Assembly (NCBI GenBank): GCA_016213505.1
Contig: JACRAF010000020.1
Location: 45,278-109,277 of the forward strand
Direction of reading: 5' to 3'
Length of the DNA stretch: 64,000 nt
DNA from: Devosia nanyangense
GTDB lineage: Bacteria; Pseudomonadota; Alphaproteobacteria; Rhizobiales; Devosiaceae
Numbering within the stretch: the stretch's first letter is position 1; each line of letters opens with the position of its first letter. Positions 9,711 to 19,052 of the stretch are shown here, in pieces. The notes beneath the pieces are model-generated. The model saw nothing but the letters and a program-made list of their open reading frames with translations. It was not told the origin of the DNA and did no database searches. The translations under genes were made by a program, and so were the position numbers.

Positions 9711-10667
9711 GTGCTGCGCTATATCGTGACCCGTTTCGCCCTCTGGGTTCCGTCCGTTCTGCTCGTCATGTTGGGCGTCTATGCGCTGGCGTTTTTCGGT
9801 GCCGGCGATCCGATCAAGCTGATCTTCCTCCGCGCCCCCGGCGACGTGGCCTACGATCCGGTGCGCATCGAGGCCATCCGCGAGAGCGCCGGCCTCACCA
9901 AGCCGTTCATCGAGCAGTTCACCAACTACGTCGTGCACCTGCTCAGCGGCAATTTCGGCAATTCGCTGAGTTCCGGCCGCTCGGTGTGGGCGATGGTCTC
10001 GGCGGCAGCGCCGGTGAGCTTTTCGCTCGGCCTGTGCGCGATCGTCCTGACCGCGGTCGTCGCTATTCCGCTCGGGCTGATCGCCGGCCTCAACCAGAAC
10101 ACGCGGCTCGACTACACGATCCTCGGCTCGGCGCTGTTCCTGTGGGCGATCCCGCCCTATGTGGCGGGGCCGCTGCTGATGGTCGGGCTGCTCCTCCTTC
10201 TGCCGGGCATGAGCGTGCCCTATGGCTGGGGCGGCATCTTTGATGTGCGCATCGTCCTGCCGCTGATCGTTTTGAGCTTCCAGCCCATCGCGCTGATCGT
10301 GCGGCAGACGCGCGCCGCGGTGATCGAGGTGCTGAGCGAGGATTTCGTGCGCACCGCGCGCGCCAAGGGCGTGCCCGAAACGCTGGTGGCGCTCAAGCAC
10401 ATCCTCAGGCCGGTGCTGACCCCGGTGGTGACCCAGCTCGGGCTGATCATGATCACCATCGTCAACGGCGCGATCTTCGTCGAGCTGGTGTTCGGGCTGC
10501 CCGGCCTCGGTCGTCTTACGGTCAAGGCGCTCACCGATTCCGACTATCCGGTGATCCTCGCCATCACGCTCATCGGCTCGTTCCTGGTGATGCTCTCCAA
10601 CCTGCTGGTCGACGTGCTCTATCCCTTGCTCGATCCGCGCGCCGCCGACAGCATGAAGGGGCGTTGA
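9711..10667 (+). CDS. DppB-type ABC transporter permease
   Basis: A 318-residue inner-membrane subunit with six predicted spans and the BPD_transp_1 EAA loop (VRTARAKGVPETLVALKHIL region), which docks on the ATPases. The N-terminus MLRYIVTRFALWVPSVLLV is typical of DppB/OppB. The start is GTG at 9711, preceded by GGGGAGA; no in-frame ATG gives a better family fit. It pairs with the next permease, whose ATG lies one base after this stop. Confidence 0.92.
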   Translation: MLRYIVTRFALWVPSVLLVMLGVYALAFFGAGDPIKLIFLRAPGDVAYDPVRIEAIRESAGLTKPFIEQFTNYVVHLLSGNFGNSLSSGRSVWAMVSAAAPVSFSLGLCAIVLTAVVAIPLGLIAGLNQNTRLDYTILGSALFLWAIPPYVAGPLLMVGLLLLLPGMSVPYGWGGIFDVRIVLPLIVLSFQPIALIVRQTRAAVIEVLSEDFVRTARAKGVPETLVALKHILRPVLTPVVTQLGLIMITIVNGAIFVELVFGLPGLGRLTVKALTDSDYPVILAITLIGSFLVMLSNLLVDVLYPLLDPRAADSMKGR

Positions 10668-10668
10668 G

Positions 10669-11622
10669 ATGTCGAGCGCGCCGCTGCTCGCCGTCGCCGA
10701 CGATCCGCCGGTCAGCCTCTGGCGCGACGCCTGGGGCCGGTTGATCCGCAACCGGCTGGCGGTGGCCGGGCTGGTCATGGTGCTGGTGCTTGCCTTTGCC
10801 GCCGCCTTCGGCCCGATGCTGACGCCCTACGATTTCCTCAGCCAGAATCTCGACGCGCGCAACGCCGGGCCGAGTCTGGTGCACCTGTTCGGCACCGACG
10901 ATCTGGGCCGCGACGTGTTCAGCCGCGTGCTCTACGGCACGCGCACCGCGTTCGTCGTCGCCATCGTGGTGACCGCCCTCGCGGTGACCATCGGCGTGAC
11001 GCTTGGGGCAACGGCCGGGTTCTTCGGCGGGCTGTTCGACCGGATTATCATGTGGTTCACCGATATGACCATGTCGGTCCCTAATCTGCTGCTGGTCGTG
11101 GTCATCAACGCCTCGCTCAAGGCGCCGCTCAGCCAGTGGATGGAGACGCAATACCTCGCAACGCTCAATCCGTTCTTCCGTGAGACCATCTGGATCGACT
11201 TCCTCTTGGTCTTCGGCTCGATGGCGCTGATCGCCTGGCCGCCCTATGCGCGGCTGGTGCGGGCCCAGGTCCTGTCGATCCGCAGCCGGCCCTACATCAC
11301 CGCCGCGCGGGCGCTGGGGCTGACCAACCGCATCATCCTCACGCGCTATGTCGTGCCCAATGCCATCGGCCCGCTGATCGTGTCGGTTAGCGCCGGGCTC
11401 GGCACCGCGATGGTGCTCGAAAGCGCCTTCAGCTTCCTCGGCGTCGGCGTCAATCCGCCGACCCCGAGCTGGGGCAACATGATCTCGGACGGGCTGCGCG
11501 TGTGGCAGCACTATCCGCACCTGCTCGCGGTGCCGGCCATCGTGCTGGGCCTTGCGACGGTCGCCTTCTCGTTTCTCGGCGACGGCCTCAACGACGCCCT
11601 CAACCCGCGGGGCAGCAAGTGA
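10669..11622 (+). CDS. DppC-type ABC transporter permease
   Basis: A 317-residue second permease of the peptide/nickel class. It has the DppC hallmarks: a cytoplasmic N-terminal tail, then FGTDDLGRDVFSRVLYGTR, and the EAA loop ITAARALGLTNRIILTRYVVPN. The stop overlaps the GTG start of the downstream ATPase (GTGA), so translation is coupled. Confidence 0.93.
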   Translation: MSSAPLLAVADDPPVSLWRDAWGRLIRNRLAVAGLVMVLVLAFAAAFGPMLTPYDFLSQNLDARNAGPSLVHLFGTDDLGRDVFSRVLYGTRTAFVVAIVVTALAVTIGVTLGATAGFFGGLFDRIIMWFTDMTMSVPNLLLVVVINASLKAPLSQWMETQYLATLNPFFRETIWIDFLLVFGSMALIAWPPYARLVRAQVLSIRSRPYITAARALGLTNRIILTRYVVPNAIGPLIVSVSAGLGTAMVLESAFSFLGVGVNPPTPSWGNMISDGLRVWQHYPHLLAVPAIVLGLATVAFSFLGDGLNDALNPRGSK

Positions 11623-12614
11623 GCGAGACGCTGCTCGAGGTCAAAGACCTCACCATCGAGATCGCGACGCGGCGCGGCCCGGCGACCGTCGTCGACGGCA
11701 TCGACCTTCATGTCGGCAAGGGCGAGACGCTCGGCATCGTGGGCGAGAGCGGTTGCGGCAAAAGCCTCACCATGCTGAGTCTCCTGAAACTGCTGCCCAA
11801 CAAGATCCGCGTCGCCGGCGGCAGCGCCATGTTCGGCGGACGCGACTTGCTGACGCTGAACAACAAGGAGCTGCGCGCCATCCGCGGCGGCCGCATCGGC
11901 TTCGTGTTCCAGGACCCGATGACCTCGCTCAACCCGGTGATGCGGATCGGCGACCAGCTCGCCGAGCCGCTGATCCATCATCGCGCGATGAGCAAGGCGG
12001 CGGCGCGCCAACGGGCCGGCGAACTGCTGAAGCTCGTCGGCATTCCCGGCGCCGAGCAGCGGCTCGACGCCTACCCGCACGAATTGTCGGGCGGCATGCG
12101 GCAGCGCGTGATGATCGCCATCGGCCTCGCCTGCGACCCGGACCTGTTGATCGCCGACGAGCCGACGACAGCGCTCGACGTCACCATCCAGGCGCAGATC
12201 GTCGATCTGGTGAAGGGCCTGCGCCAGCGCCTCGGCATGTCGGTGGTGTGGATCACCCACGATCTGGCGCTGATCGCCGGGCTGGCCGATCGCATCTGCG
12301 TGCTCTATGCCGGCACGGTGGTGGAGGACGCGCCGGTGGACCAGCTGTTCGCCGAGCCGGCCCACCCCTATACCCGCGGGCTGCTGGCCTCGATCCCGCG
12401 GATGGGCGCCCCTGACTCGGCGCGGCTGAGTTCGATCGGCGGCACGCCGCCCGAGCCGGGACGGCGGCCGGCAGGGTGCCCCTTCGCGCCGCGCTGCCCC
12501 CTGGCCGAGGATGTTTGCCGCACGACGGTGCCGGCGCTGGCGCCGTTGCGCGGCGAGGCGACGCCGCATCGCGTCGCCTGCCACGTCGCCAACCGCGTCA
12601 TGGAGGCGGCATGA
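11619..12614 (+). CDS. DppD-type ABC transporter ATP-binding protein
   Basis: A 331-residue nucleotide-binding subunit. It shows a Walker A GESGCGKS, an [12 protein letters not shown] signature, a Walker [13 protein letters not shown] and a switch histidine in WITHDLAL. The C-terminus carries the oligopeptide-type extension with [14 protein letters not shown], the cysteine cluster that binds an iron-sulfur centre in DppD/OppD proteins. The start is GTG at 11619, overlapping the permease stop. It works as a heterodimer with the next gene product. Confidence 0.93.
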   Translation: MSETLLEVKDLTIEIATRRGPATVVDGIDLHVGKGETLGIVGESGCGKSLTMLSLLKLLPNKIRVAGGSAMFGGRDLLTLNNKELRAIRGGRIGFVFQDPMTSLNPVMRIGDQLAEPLIHHRAMSKAAARQRAGELLKLVGIPGAEQRLDAYPHELSGGMRQRVMIAIGLACDPDLLIADEPTTALDVTIQAQIVDLVKGLRQRLGMSVVWITHDLALIAGLADRICVLYAGTVVEDAPVDQLFAEPAHPYTRGLLASIPRMGAPDSARLSSIGGTPPEPGRRPAGCPFAPRCPLAEDVCRTTVPALAPLRGEATPHRVACHVANRVMEAA

Positions 12615-13585
12615 GCCCCGCCTTGTTGCGCATCGAGAACCTCAAGAAGCATTTCCCGGTGCGCCTCGGCGCCTTCGGCGAGAAGGCGGCGACCGTCTAT
12701 GCCCTCGACGACGCGAGCTTCGACATCCTCGAGGGCGAGACGCTGAGCCTCGTCGGGGAGAGCGGCTGCGGCAAGTCGACCACCGGCTTTGCCATCCTCA
12801 ACCTGCATCGGCCGACCGCCGGGCGGGTGATCTACAAGGGCGAGAACATCGCGGTGTTCGACGAGGCGCGGATGCGGCCGATCCGCCGCGACCTGCAGAT
12901 CGTCTTCCAGGATCCCTATTCGACCCTCAACCCGCGCATGACCATCGGCGAGGCGGTGGGCGAGCCGATCCTCTTCCACAAGCTGTGCAGCAAGGCCGAG
13001 CTGCCCGGACGCATCGAGCGCCTGCTCGCCGATGTCGGGCTGCCGGGACGCTTCGCCCAGCGCTATCCGCACGAATTGTCGGGTGGCCAGCGGCAGCGCG
13101 TCGCCCTCGCCCGGGCGCTGGCCTGCGAGCCGAAGTTCATCGTCTGCGACGAGGCCATCTCGGCTCTCGATGTGTCGATCCAGGCGCAGATCATCAACCT
13201 GCTGCTCGACCTGCAGGAGAAATACGGCCTGACCTACCTGTTCATCGCGCACGATCTGGCCGTGGTGCGCCACATCTCCGACCGCGTCGGGGTGATGTAT
13301 CTGGGCCGCCTGGCGGAACTGGGGACCCGCGAGCAGGTGTTTGCCGATCCGCTCCATCCCTACACCAAGGCGCTGATGTCGGCGGTCCCGGAGGCCGACC
13401 CAGCCGGCGAACGGACGCGCCAGCGCCAGATTCTCGAGGGCGACGTCCCCAGCCCGCTCGACCCGCCCAGCGGCTGCCGGTTCCACACCCGCTGCCCGAT
13501 CGCCATGGAAAAATGCCGTTCCAGTGTGCCGGAATGGCGCGACACCGGAGCGGGGCACTTCGTCGCCTGTCACGCCGTCCCCTGA
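12611..13585 (+). CDS. DppF-type ABC transporter ATP-binding protein
   Basis: A 324-residue partner ATPase with Walker A GESGCGKS, signature LSGGQRQRVALA, Walker B FIVCDEAISALDV (Ala-Ile where PT is usual) and switch His in IAHDLAV. The C-terminal CRFHTRCPIAMEKC cysteine cluster is typical of DppF/OppF. It overlaps the upstream ATPase by ATGA and the downstream kinase by TGATG, which puts the acid-sugar kinase in the same transcript as the importer. Confidence 0.93.
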   Translation: MSPALLRIENLKKHFPVRLGAFGEKAATVYALDDASFDILEGETLSLVGESGCGKSTTGFAILNLHRPTAGRVIYKGENIAVFDEARMRPIRRDLQIVFQDPYSTLNPRMTIGEAVGEPILFHKLCSKAELPGRIERLLADVGLPGRFAQRYPHELSGGQRQRVALARALACEPKFIVCDEAISALDVSIQAQIINLLLDLQEKYGLTYLFIAHDLAVVRHISDRVGVMYLGRLAELGTREQVFADPLHPYTKALMSAVPEADPAGERTRQRQILEGDVPSPLDPPSGCRFHTRCPIAMEKCRSSVPEWRDTGAGHFVACHAVP

Positions 13586-14607
13586 TGGGCATCGAGTATG
13601 CGATCATCGCCGACGACTTCACCGGCGCGCTCGATTGCTCGACGCCGTTCGCGCTCAGCGGTCTCGCGGTCGCCGCGGCGACGCGCCCCGAGGGGCTGGC
13701 CGAGGCCCTCGCCAGCGGCGCCGAGGTCGTGGTCGTCAACACGGCATCGCGCGCTTTGGCCGAGGCCGAGGCCGTTCGCCGCGTAACGGCGGTGGCGCAG
13801 CAATTGCGGTCCGCGGGGCCGCGGATCGTGTTCAAAAAGATCGACTCGCGCCTCAAGGGCAATGTGCGGGCCGAGACCGACGCCGTGGCGGCCTGTTTCG
13901 GCCACGAGGCCGTGGTGGTCGCCCCGGCGATCCCCGACCAGGGGCGGCCGACGATCGGCGGCACGGTGACCGGCCGCGGCGTGCCGGCACCGCTGCCGAT
14001 CGCCCCGCATGTGCGCCCCGGCGCGCTGATCGCCGACGCGGCGACGGACGCCGACCTCGACCGGCTGGTAGGGGCGCACGATTGGTCGCGGCATCTGGCC
14101 GTCGGGGCGCGGGGCCTCGGCGCCGCCTTCGCGCGACGGCACGGGCCGACGAGCACGCGGCCTTTTCTCCCCAGCCCGCGAACCCTGTTCGCCATCGGTT
14201 CGCACGACCCGATCACGCTGGCGCAGGTCGAGCGAGTGCGCGGCCGCGCCCCGGTCCACGCCGCGCCGCTGGGCAATCTGGCCGCCGAGGTCGCCGGGTT
14301 GCCGGCTGTCATCCAGAGCACCGGACCCTTCGCAGGGCCCGACGACGCGATCTCCCGGCGCTTCGCCGCCGCCGTGGTCGGTGTGGTCGAGGCGCTGCGG
14401 CCGGATACGCTGGTGATGAGCGGCGGCGACACGGCGCTCGCCATTCTCGATGCGCTGGGGGTCGGCCTCGTCTTTCCGCAGGGAGAAGCGGCGCCGGGCT
14501 TGCCTTGGTTCTTGATCAAAGGGCAAGATCGCCCCAGCATTCGCTGTGTGGTGAAATCGGGTGGATTCGGCGGCGCGGACGCGCTCGCAGAGCTGCTCCC
14601 CAAGTGA
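13585..14607 (+). CDS. DUF1537 four-carbon acid sugar kinase family protein
   Basis: A 340-residue kinase of the OtnK/DtnK (DUF1537) family, which phosphorylates threonate, erythronate and related acids at C4. Visible motifs are the N-terminal ADDFTGALD acid-sugar-binding segment, KIDSRLKGNV, and the C-terminal nucleotide-binding MSGGDTA and KSGGFGG segments. It is somewhat shorter than many members (about 400-430), but both domains are recognisable. Its likely partner is the PdxA-family dehydrogenase at 5992-6972; together they would give a D-threonate-type route. The genes are split between two divergent operons. The exact stereochemistry of the substrate is not decidable. Confidence 0.88.
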   Translation: MGIEYAIIADDFTGALDCSTPFALSGLAVAAATRPEGLAEALASGAEVVVVNTASRALAEAEAVRRVTAVAQQLRSAGPRIVFKKIDSRLKGNVRAETDAVAACFGHEAVVVAPAIPDQGRPTIGGTVTGRGVPAPLPIAPHVRPGALIADAATDADLDRLVGAHDWSRHLAVGARGLGAAFARRHGPTSTRPFLPSPRTLFAIGSHDPITLAQVERVRGRAPVHAAPLGNLAAEVAGLPAVIQSTGPFAGPDDAISRRFAAAVVGVVEALRPDTLVMSGGDTALAILDALGVGLVFPQGEAAPGLPWFLIKGQDRPSIRCVVKSGGFGGADALAELLPK

Positions 14608-15356
14608 TGGCAATGGCCGAAACCGTAGCAGAGAGCATCGAACCACCGATCAAGCCGCGCTCGACCAAGCTGGTCGATCGGGTGTTCGAGGAGTTGCGCC
14701 AGCGCATCCAGGACGGCAATTACCCGCCCGATACGCGCCTGCCCGGTGAGCACGAACTGGCCGCCATGCTGGGGGTCTCCCGTCCCGTGGTGCGCGACGC
14801 GCTGGGGCGGCTGCGCGAGAAGGGCATCGTCTATTCGCGGCAGGGCGCCGGCACTTTCGTTCAGGCCTCGGTGTCGCCGCAGACGCAGCTCGCCTATTCG
14901 CCGGTCAAGACCATTGCCGATATCCAGCGCTGCTACGAGTTCCGGCTGACCATCGAGCCCTATGCGGCCTATTTCGCGGCGCAGCGCCGGGACGATGCCG
15001 CCATCAAGAAGATCGCCGATGCATTGGCCGAACTGCGCGACGCCACGAGCCACCAGCTGCACCGCACCGATGCCGACTTCATGTTCCACCGCGCCGTCAC
15101 CGAGGCGGCCAACAACCATTACTACACCGCCTCGATGGATGCCCTGAAGCCGCACATCGCGGTCGGCATGCATCTGCACGGGCTGTCGCTGATGGGGCCG
15201 CGCCTGCAGCTGGAGCAGGTCTTCGCCGAGCACGAGAAGATCTACCGGGCGATCGCGGAAGGCCGCGCCGACGACGCCCGCGAGGCCATGCGCATCCACC
15301 TCGAAGGCTCCCGCGACCGCCTGTTCGAAGGTAAGGTTCTGGACCTGTCGATCTAG
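14607..15356 (+). CDS. GntR/FadR-family transcriptional regulator
   Basis: A 249-residue regulator with an N-terminal winged helix (about residues 20-85, containing ELAAMLGVSRPVVRDALGRLREKG) and a C-terminal all-helical FCD ligand domain with DADFMFHRAVTEAANN. It is the last gene of the transporter operon, overlapping the kinase by TGATG, so it is probably autoregulated with it. The likely operator is the inverted repeat at 7751-7795. A second Met two codons in is an alternative start. It is convergent with the dehydrogenase gene that ends 8 bases away. Confidence 0.93.
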   Translation: MAMAETVAESIEPPIKPRSTKLVDRVFEELRQRIQDGNYPPDTRLPGEHELAAMLGVSRPVVRDALGRLREKGIVYSRQGAGTFVQASVSPQTQLAYSPVKTIADIQRCYEFRLTIEPYAAYFAAQRRDDAAIKKIADALAELRDATSHQLHRTDADFMFHRAVTEAANNHYYTASMDALKPHIAVGMHLHGLSLMGPRLQLEQVFAEHEKIYRAIAEGRADDAREAMRIHLEGSRDRLFEGKVLDLSI

Positions 15357-15364
15357 CCGTCGGA

Positions 15365-16462
15365 TCAGGCGACGGCTGCAAGCCGGGCGAACTGGGCAAG
15401 CAGGGAAATGTCGGCCATGGCCTGCTCGACCGTGTTGACGACGACTGCGCCCTCGGTGATCGCCGCATGCCAGGCCTTGAGCTCCTCGATGAAGGGCTCG
15501 GCATAGGATGGGCGGTGGGCGATCTCGGTGAGATGATGGCCACTGGAACGGCGTTCGAACAGCTGTGTGGGCTGATGGTTGAGGTAGGGCGAGGGAAACC
15601 GCAGCTCGTACACCGCATCCGCGTAGACGAGGCTGATGCGCTCGGAATAGTAGGCGACCTTTGGCGCCGCGACCCAGCTCATGGTGATGGCCGCGTCCTG
15701 CGGTTCGAGCTTCGCCAGCAGGGCTCCGCCCGTATCTCCGGCGATAAACGCCGCGCCGACCGGTGCACCGAGGCGCGTCCCCGCCGCCTCCAGCAGGCCC
15801 TGGACGAGGTTGATGTCGTGCACCAGGCTCGAGCAGAACGGCCCGGCGAAGCCGCGGGCCACCAGGGCATCCGGCGCGCCGCCAAGCGCGGCCGCGACCT
15901 GCGCTTGCCGGCGCGCCCGGCCTTCGGCGACGAGCTCGGCCGGCACGTCGTCGGGCGTCAGCAGGTCGCGATGCGCGACATAGGCCCAGGCATCTGAATC
16001 GACGACATCGACGGTCACCGCCAGTAGCGGCCCGGCGGGACGCGCCGCGATGAGATCGCAAAGCGCGCGATAGGCCGGGTCGAACCGCTTCATGTAGCCG
16101 ACCTGCACGACCCGGGCCGCCTTGTTGCGCGCAGCGAGGATGCGCCTGGCATCGGCGACGTCGTAGCAGAGCGGTTTTTCGGTGAAAACGTGAAAGCCGC
16201 GCGCGAGGGCCTGTACGATGATGTCGGCGTGGTAGGCATCGGGCGTCGCAACCACGACGGCGTCCGGTTTCTGGCCGAACAGTTCGTCGGCAGTCGCATA
16301 GCTGGCGACCCCGGTACGATCGGTGAGATGCGCGCGCACCTTCGCGGAGGGATCGGCGACGCCGATAACCTTGAAGAGTTCGGGCAGCGCGAGGAGATTG
16401 GGCAGATGCTCGACTTGCGTGATGAGGCCGCAACCGACGATGCCGACCCTGAGTTGGTCCAT
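15365..16462 (-). CDS. Gfo/Idh/MocA-family oxidoreductase, possible inositol-type dehydrogenase
   Basis: A 365-residue NAD(P)-dependent sugar or cyclitol dehydrogenase. The N-terminal Rossmann motif is GIVGCGLIT (residues 7-15) and the family catalytic EKP motif lies at 95-97. A VHDINL segment fits the conserved C-terminal-domain helix. It is the last gene of an operon encoding a glycerophosphodiesterase, an IMPase-like phosphatase and IolE, so oxidation of myo-inositol (or an isomer) to an inosose is a natural guess. The family is broad and the substrate is unproven. Confidence 0.88.
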   Translation of the reverse strand: MDQLRVGIVGCGLITQVEHLPNLLALPELFKVIGVADPSAKVRAHLTDRTGVASYATADELFGQKPDAVVVATPDAYHADIIVQALARGFHVFTEKPLCYDVADARRILAARNKAARVVQVGYMKRFDPAYRALCDLIAARPAGPLLAVTVDVVDSDAWAYVAHRDLLTPDDVPAELVAEGRARRQAQVAAALGGAPDALVARGFAGPFCSSLVHDINLVQGLLEAAGTRLGAPVGAAFIAGDTGGALLAKLEPQDAAITMSWVAAPKVAYYSERISLVYADAVYELRFPSPYLNHQPTQLFERRSSGHHLTEIAHRPSYAEPFIEELKAWHAAITEGAVVVNTVEQAMADISLLAQFARLAAVA

Positions 16463-16479
16463 GGTGGTGATCCCCTTGA

Positions 16480-17379
16480 CTAAGAAGCGACGGTGAAGCC
16501 GGCAGCTTCCGCCATGCGTTTGAGATTACTGTAGCCCATCGTGGCATAGGTCAGCGGATGCGCCTTGGCCGGGTCCTGTTCGGCCTCGACCACCAGCCAG
16601 CCGTCGTAACCGGCCTCGCGGAGCCGCGTGAGCAGTGGTGGATAGTCGACCGAGCCGTCGCCCGGCACGGTGAAGATGCCGTCGAGCACGGCGCCCATGA
16701 AGCTCATATCCTCCGCCCATGCTCGTTCGAGCGCCGGGCGGCGCACATCCTTGCAGTGGACATGGTTGACTCTGCCGATGTGGCGCGCCAGCAGCGCCGC
16801 CGGGTCGCCCTTGGCATAGACGCAGTGGCCGGTGTCGAACAGCAGCCCCACGCTCTCGCCGGAATGCGCCATCAGCTCGTCGATCTCGTGGTCGGTCTCG
16901 ACGATGGTGCCCATGTGGTGATGGAATGCCATGCGGACGCCGAACCCGGCCATCCGGTCGGCGAGCGCCGTGATCTTTCTGCCATAGGCGGGCCAGTCGG
17001 CGTCGTCGAGCCTGGGTCGCTGCGACACCGGGCGGAAGATGCCGTCGTGTCTGCCTCGCGAAGTGTCGGCATAGACCACCACCCTGGCGCCGAGATCGCG
17101 CAACAGGGTCAAATGCGGCAGCACGGCGTCGAATTCGGCCTCGACCTCCGCGTCGAGGAGGCGGCCGTCATACCAACCGGAGACCAGGGCGAGCCGGTGA
17201 CCTGCAAGGATCGGACCGAGCACCCTGGGCTGGCGCGGAAACGTGCCACCGAGCTCGGTGCCGGCAAACCCGGCCTGCCGGGTCTCGCGGAGGATGGTGT
17301 CGAGTGTGGTGTCGCCGCCGAGCCGCGGATCGTCGTCGTTGGACCAGGTGATGGGGTTGATCCCGATGCGGATCGACAT
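16480..17379 (-). CDS. iolE: IolE-like inosose dehydratase (sugar phosphate isomerase/epimerase TIM barrel)
   Basis: A 299-residue metal-dependent TIM-barrel enzyme. The N-terminus IGINPITWSNDDDP, the GGDTTLDTIL and GFAGTELG segments, and VSGWYDGRLL match the pattern of IolE, which dehydrates scyllo-inosose in inositol catabolism. Metal-site segments FHHHMGT, DTGHCVYA, HCKDVR and EAEQDP are all present. Length is typical. It sits directly between the phosphatase and the dehydrogenase genes, and the operon order supports an inositol-related role. The other iol genes (iolB, iolC, iolD) are not in the window. Confidence 0.82.
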   Translation of the reverse strand: MSIRIGINPITWSNDDDPRLGGDTTLDTILRETRQAGFAGTELGGTFPRQPRVLGPILAGHRLALVSGWYDGRLLDAEVEAEFDAVLPHLTLLRDLGARVVVYADTSRGRHDGIFRPVSQRPRLDDADWPAYGRKITALADRMAGFGVRMAFHHHMGTIVETDHEIDELMAHSGESVGLLFDTGHCVYAKGDPAALLARHIGRVNHVHCKDVRRPALERAWAEDMSFMGAVLDGIFTVPGDGSVDYPPLLTRLREAGYDGWLVVEAEQDPAKAHPLTYATMGYSNLKRMAEAAGFTVAS

Positions 17380-17388
17380 GATGGTCTC

Positions 17389-18210
17389 CTAGGTCCTGTG
17401 CCTGCCGTTCTTCATCGGCGCGTCCTTGAGCTTGTCGAGAAGGTAGGCATGTGTCGCGCGGTTGGCGACGATGACGCAGCCGGTTTTCTCATAGACCTCC
17501 GGGCCGCGCCCCCACCAGTCGGTGACCATGCCACCCGCTTCCTCGACCAGCAGCACCCCGACGGCCCAGTCGACGAGCCCCGATTCCTCGAAATAGCCGG
17601 TGAGCCGGCCGCACGCCACATAGGCGCAGGAATTGGCCGAGCTGCCGACGATACGGACGGCGCCGATCGGATCGCGGATCGCTTCGAGCCGGCTGTAGAA
17701 TCCCGGGAAGGTGAAGAGATTGCTGGTCGGCAAGCCAGTGCCGACGGCCATCATGCCGACATCGGTCTTCTCGCTGACCTCGAGCCGCTCGCCATCGAGG
17801 AAGGCGCCGCGGCCCTTGATGGCCGTGAACATCTCGTCGGCCACCGGGTTGTAGAGCGCGCCGCAGACCGTCTCGTTACCGCGGCGCAGCGCGATCGAGA
17901 TGGTGTAGTGCTGCCCGTTGATGAAATTGGTGGTGCCGTCGATAGGATCGACCAGCCAACGGTGGTCGCGGTCGGCACCGTCGACCGGCGGGAACTCCTC
18001 GCCGGTAAAACTCCAATCCGGATAGCGGGACAGCAGGACCTTGCGGATCAGCTGCTCGGACTGCTTGTCGGCATCGGAGACGAAATCGGCCGGGCCCTTG
18101 ATGCCGATCTCGAGATCGCGAAAGTGTCGGAAATGCTCGAGCGTCAGGGCGCCCGCGTCGCGCGCGACCGCGACCATATCGGCCAGGATGGCGTCATAAG
18201 CTTCCGGCAT
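17389..18210 (-). CDS. Inositol monophosphatase family protein
   Basis: A 273-residue Mg2+-dependent phosphatase of the IMPase/SuhB/HisN family. Metal-binding residues are seen in GEE (70-72) and DPIDGTTNF (88-96), and the C-terminal VDWAVGVLLVEEAGG motif supplies the last aspartate. In this operon it could dephosphorylate the inositol phosphate released by the upstream glycerophosphodiesterase. Its start overlaps the GDPD stop by one base (TGATG). Histidinol-phosphate or other phosphatase activity cannot be excluded by sequence. Confidence 0.9.
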   Translation of the reverse strand: MPEAYDAILADMVAVARDAGALTLEHFRHFRDLEIGIKGPADFVSDADKQSEQLIRKVLLSRYPDWSFTGEEFPPVDGADRDHRWLVDPIDGTTNFINGQHYTISIALRRGNETVCGALYNPVADEMFTAIKGRGAFLDGERLEVSEKTDVGMMAVGTGLPTSNLFTFPGFYSRLEAIRDPIGAVRIVGSSANSCAYVACGRLTGYFEESGLVDWAVGVLLVEEAGGMVTDWWGRGPEVYEKTGCVIVANRATHAYLLDKLKDAPMKNGRHRT

Positions 18211-19052
18211 CAGGCCTCTCCGAGCATGTTGGCCAATCCCTCTGGATCGTCGGTGGTGATCTGGTCGACGCGCAGCGCGAGGAGGCGGTCCGCAATCGGG
18301 TGCGTCGTCTCGTCGGCGGTCTTGATCGTGTAGGCGTCGACCCGGCGACCGGCGGTATGAAAGGCGGCGACGATGTCGAACCCGGCGTCGTCGGCCGCGA
18401 GCACCAGCGGACAGGCGAGGTAGATCATCTCGGCACGGGGCGAATCGGCGACGGCGGCCTCGGTGAAGCCGGCGAAGTCGCGCGTCGTCATCAACTGCGC
18501 GATGGCGTCGCCATGGCAGGGGTCATAGCCGACGTGAAGCTCGGGCGTGGCGCCGGTCAGCAGCGCGACCGACTCGGCCTCCCCGGAACTGAGGATCATG
18601 TGCGGCGCAACCGGTCGAACGGCGCCGGCGAACGCGGCGATCGCGGTCGCGTCGAGCGGGGCCTGGTTCTCCTTGTAGTCGAGTTGCAGCCGCGCATCGG
18701 CATGCGGCGGCGTGCGTGCCAGTAGCGCGCAGAGGTCGTCCAGCAGCATCACGCGGTCGGCGATCGGCTCACCGTCATTGCCGCGCAGGTGAAGCGCGCG
18801 CAGCTCATCTGCGGTGTGCGACAGGGCGGTTCCTTGGCCGGTCGTTTCGTGCGCAATCGAGAGGTGATCGTGCAGCACCGCGAAGCCGCCCCCCGCACAG
18901 CGGACGAGATCGACCTCGACACTCGCGCCGAGCCCCATGCCTTCGAGGATGCGCTTGCCGGTGAACCCCGGATCGCCGGCACGGCGCCGCGCCCGGTGCC
19001 ACTTGAAATAGGTTTCGTGACCGTCGCGCGTCACCCGGACGGGATCGGTCAT
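18210..19052 (-). CDS. Glycerophosphodiester phosphodiesterase family protein
   Basis: A 280-residue TIM-barrel phosphodiesterase. The catalytic first histidine and arginine are H19-R20, the metal ligands are in EVDL (E47, D49) and the second catalytic His is in LHDH (H61). The usual PENT segment is absent, so this is a divergent member. No signal peptide is seen, so it acts in the cytoplasm on an imported diester. The gene overlaps the ABC ATPase stop (ATGA), tying hydrolysis directly to uptake. Confidence 0.86.
   Translation of the reverse strand: MTDPVRVTRDGHETYFKWHRARRRAGDPGFTGKRILEGMGLGASVEVDLVRCAGGGFAVLHDHLSIAHETTGQGTALSHTADELRALHLRGNDGEPIADRVMLLDDLCALLARTPPHADARLQLDYKENQAPLDATAIAAFAGAVRPVAPHMILSSGEAESVALLTGATPELHVGYDPCHGDAIAQLMTTRDFAGFTEAAVADSPRAEMIYLACPLVLAADDAGFDIVAAFHTAGRRVDAYTIKTADETTHPIADRLLALRVDQITTDDPEGLANMLGEA

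Noticed and set aside
13242..16547. A very long open frame of about 1100 codons on the minus strand, antisense to the transporter, kinase and regulator genes.
   Set aside because: High GC keeps antisense frames open; the translation is low-complexity Arg/Gly/Ala-rich and the opposite strand has clear families with coupled starts.
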